Made by a program: the position numbers and the translations under genes. The notes under the pieces were generated by a model that was given only the letters and a program-made list of their open reading frames with translations, was not told where the DNA came from and searched no databases. From NCBI GenBank assembly GCA_021846725.1, contig JAJZWK010000036.1, positions 1 to 13,309 on the forward strand: DNA of 13,309 nt. Reading direction: 5' to 3'. Each line of letters starts with the position of its first letter. Position 1 is the stretch's first letter. Positions 13,305 through 13,309 of this stretch are shown one piece after another. This DNA is from Actinomycetes bacterium (lineage in GTDB: Bacteria; Actinomycetota; Acidimicrobiia; Acidimicrobiales; JAMCPL01).

Positions 13305-13309
13305 CTTTT

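Overview
The window is bacterial chromosome of roughly balanced base composition with heavy use of the isoleucine codon ATA. It carries housekeeping genes (tadA, recR, dnaX, SRP RNA, tRNA-Ser) beside genes for ferredoxin-linked 2-oxoacid metabolism and acetyl-CoA chemistry. The order SRP RNA - dnaX - small ORF - recR close to a tRNA-Ser is a common bacterial neighbourhood. The short SRP RNA without an Alu domain, the tRNA without an encoded CCA, the DnaX C-terminus and the secreted protein with a Ser/Thr-rich tail would fit an actinobacterium of moderate GC, perhaps Acidimicrobiia-like. That assignment is inference and weak.

Left part (1-3835, + strand): the 3' end of a pyruvate/2-oxoacid:ferredoxin oxidoreductase beta subunit is followed after 2 nt by a 553-residue protein joining a GltD/NfnB-like FAD/NAD(P) oxidoreductase to a PorD-like 2x[4Fe-4S] ferredoxin tail. 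A perfect 13-bp-arm palindrome lies on its stop codon. Next come a promoter-like site, a divergent adenylate-kinase homologue with altered active-site motifs and a long N-terminal extension, and a 68-residue cysteine-rich zinc-ribbon protein.

Middle (3836-6763, - strand genes): a 550-bp non-coding stretch full of short repeats; a small exported or membrane-anchored protein behind a 17-bp tandem repeat that coincides with a promoter; a zinc-lobe MDR oxidoreductase translationally coupled (ATGA overlap) to tadA.

Right-middle (6783-9723, + strand): a 93-bp MITE-like element, a complete acetyl-CoA acetyltransferase, and a divergent MFS-type membrane protein with a repeat-containing central loop.

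Right part (9806-13304): the - strand operon dnaX - orf105 - recR, the SRP RNA upstream of dnaX on the same strand, a second 139-bp copy of the MITE, and tRNA-Ser(GGA) on the + strand.

Three themes are worth attention. First, the Por complex appears wired to a pyridine-nucleotide oxidoreductase through a gene fusion. Second, a small non-autonomous transposable element is present twice, each time just upstream of a + strand gene, where its end plus the target duplication forms a -10-like hexamer. Third, short perfect tandem duplications (10-36 bp) recur throughout, in non-coding DNA and in-frame inside genes (dnaX linker, MFS loop, MDR insertion).
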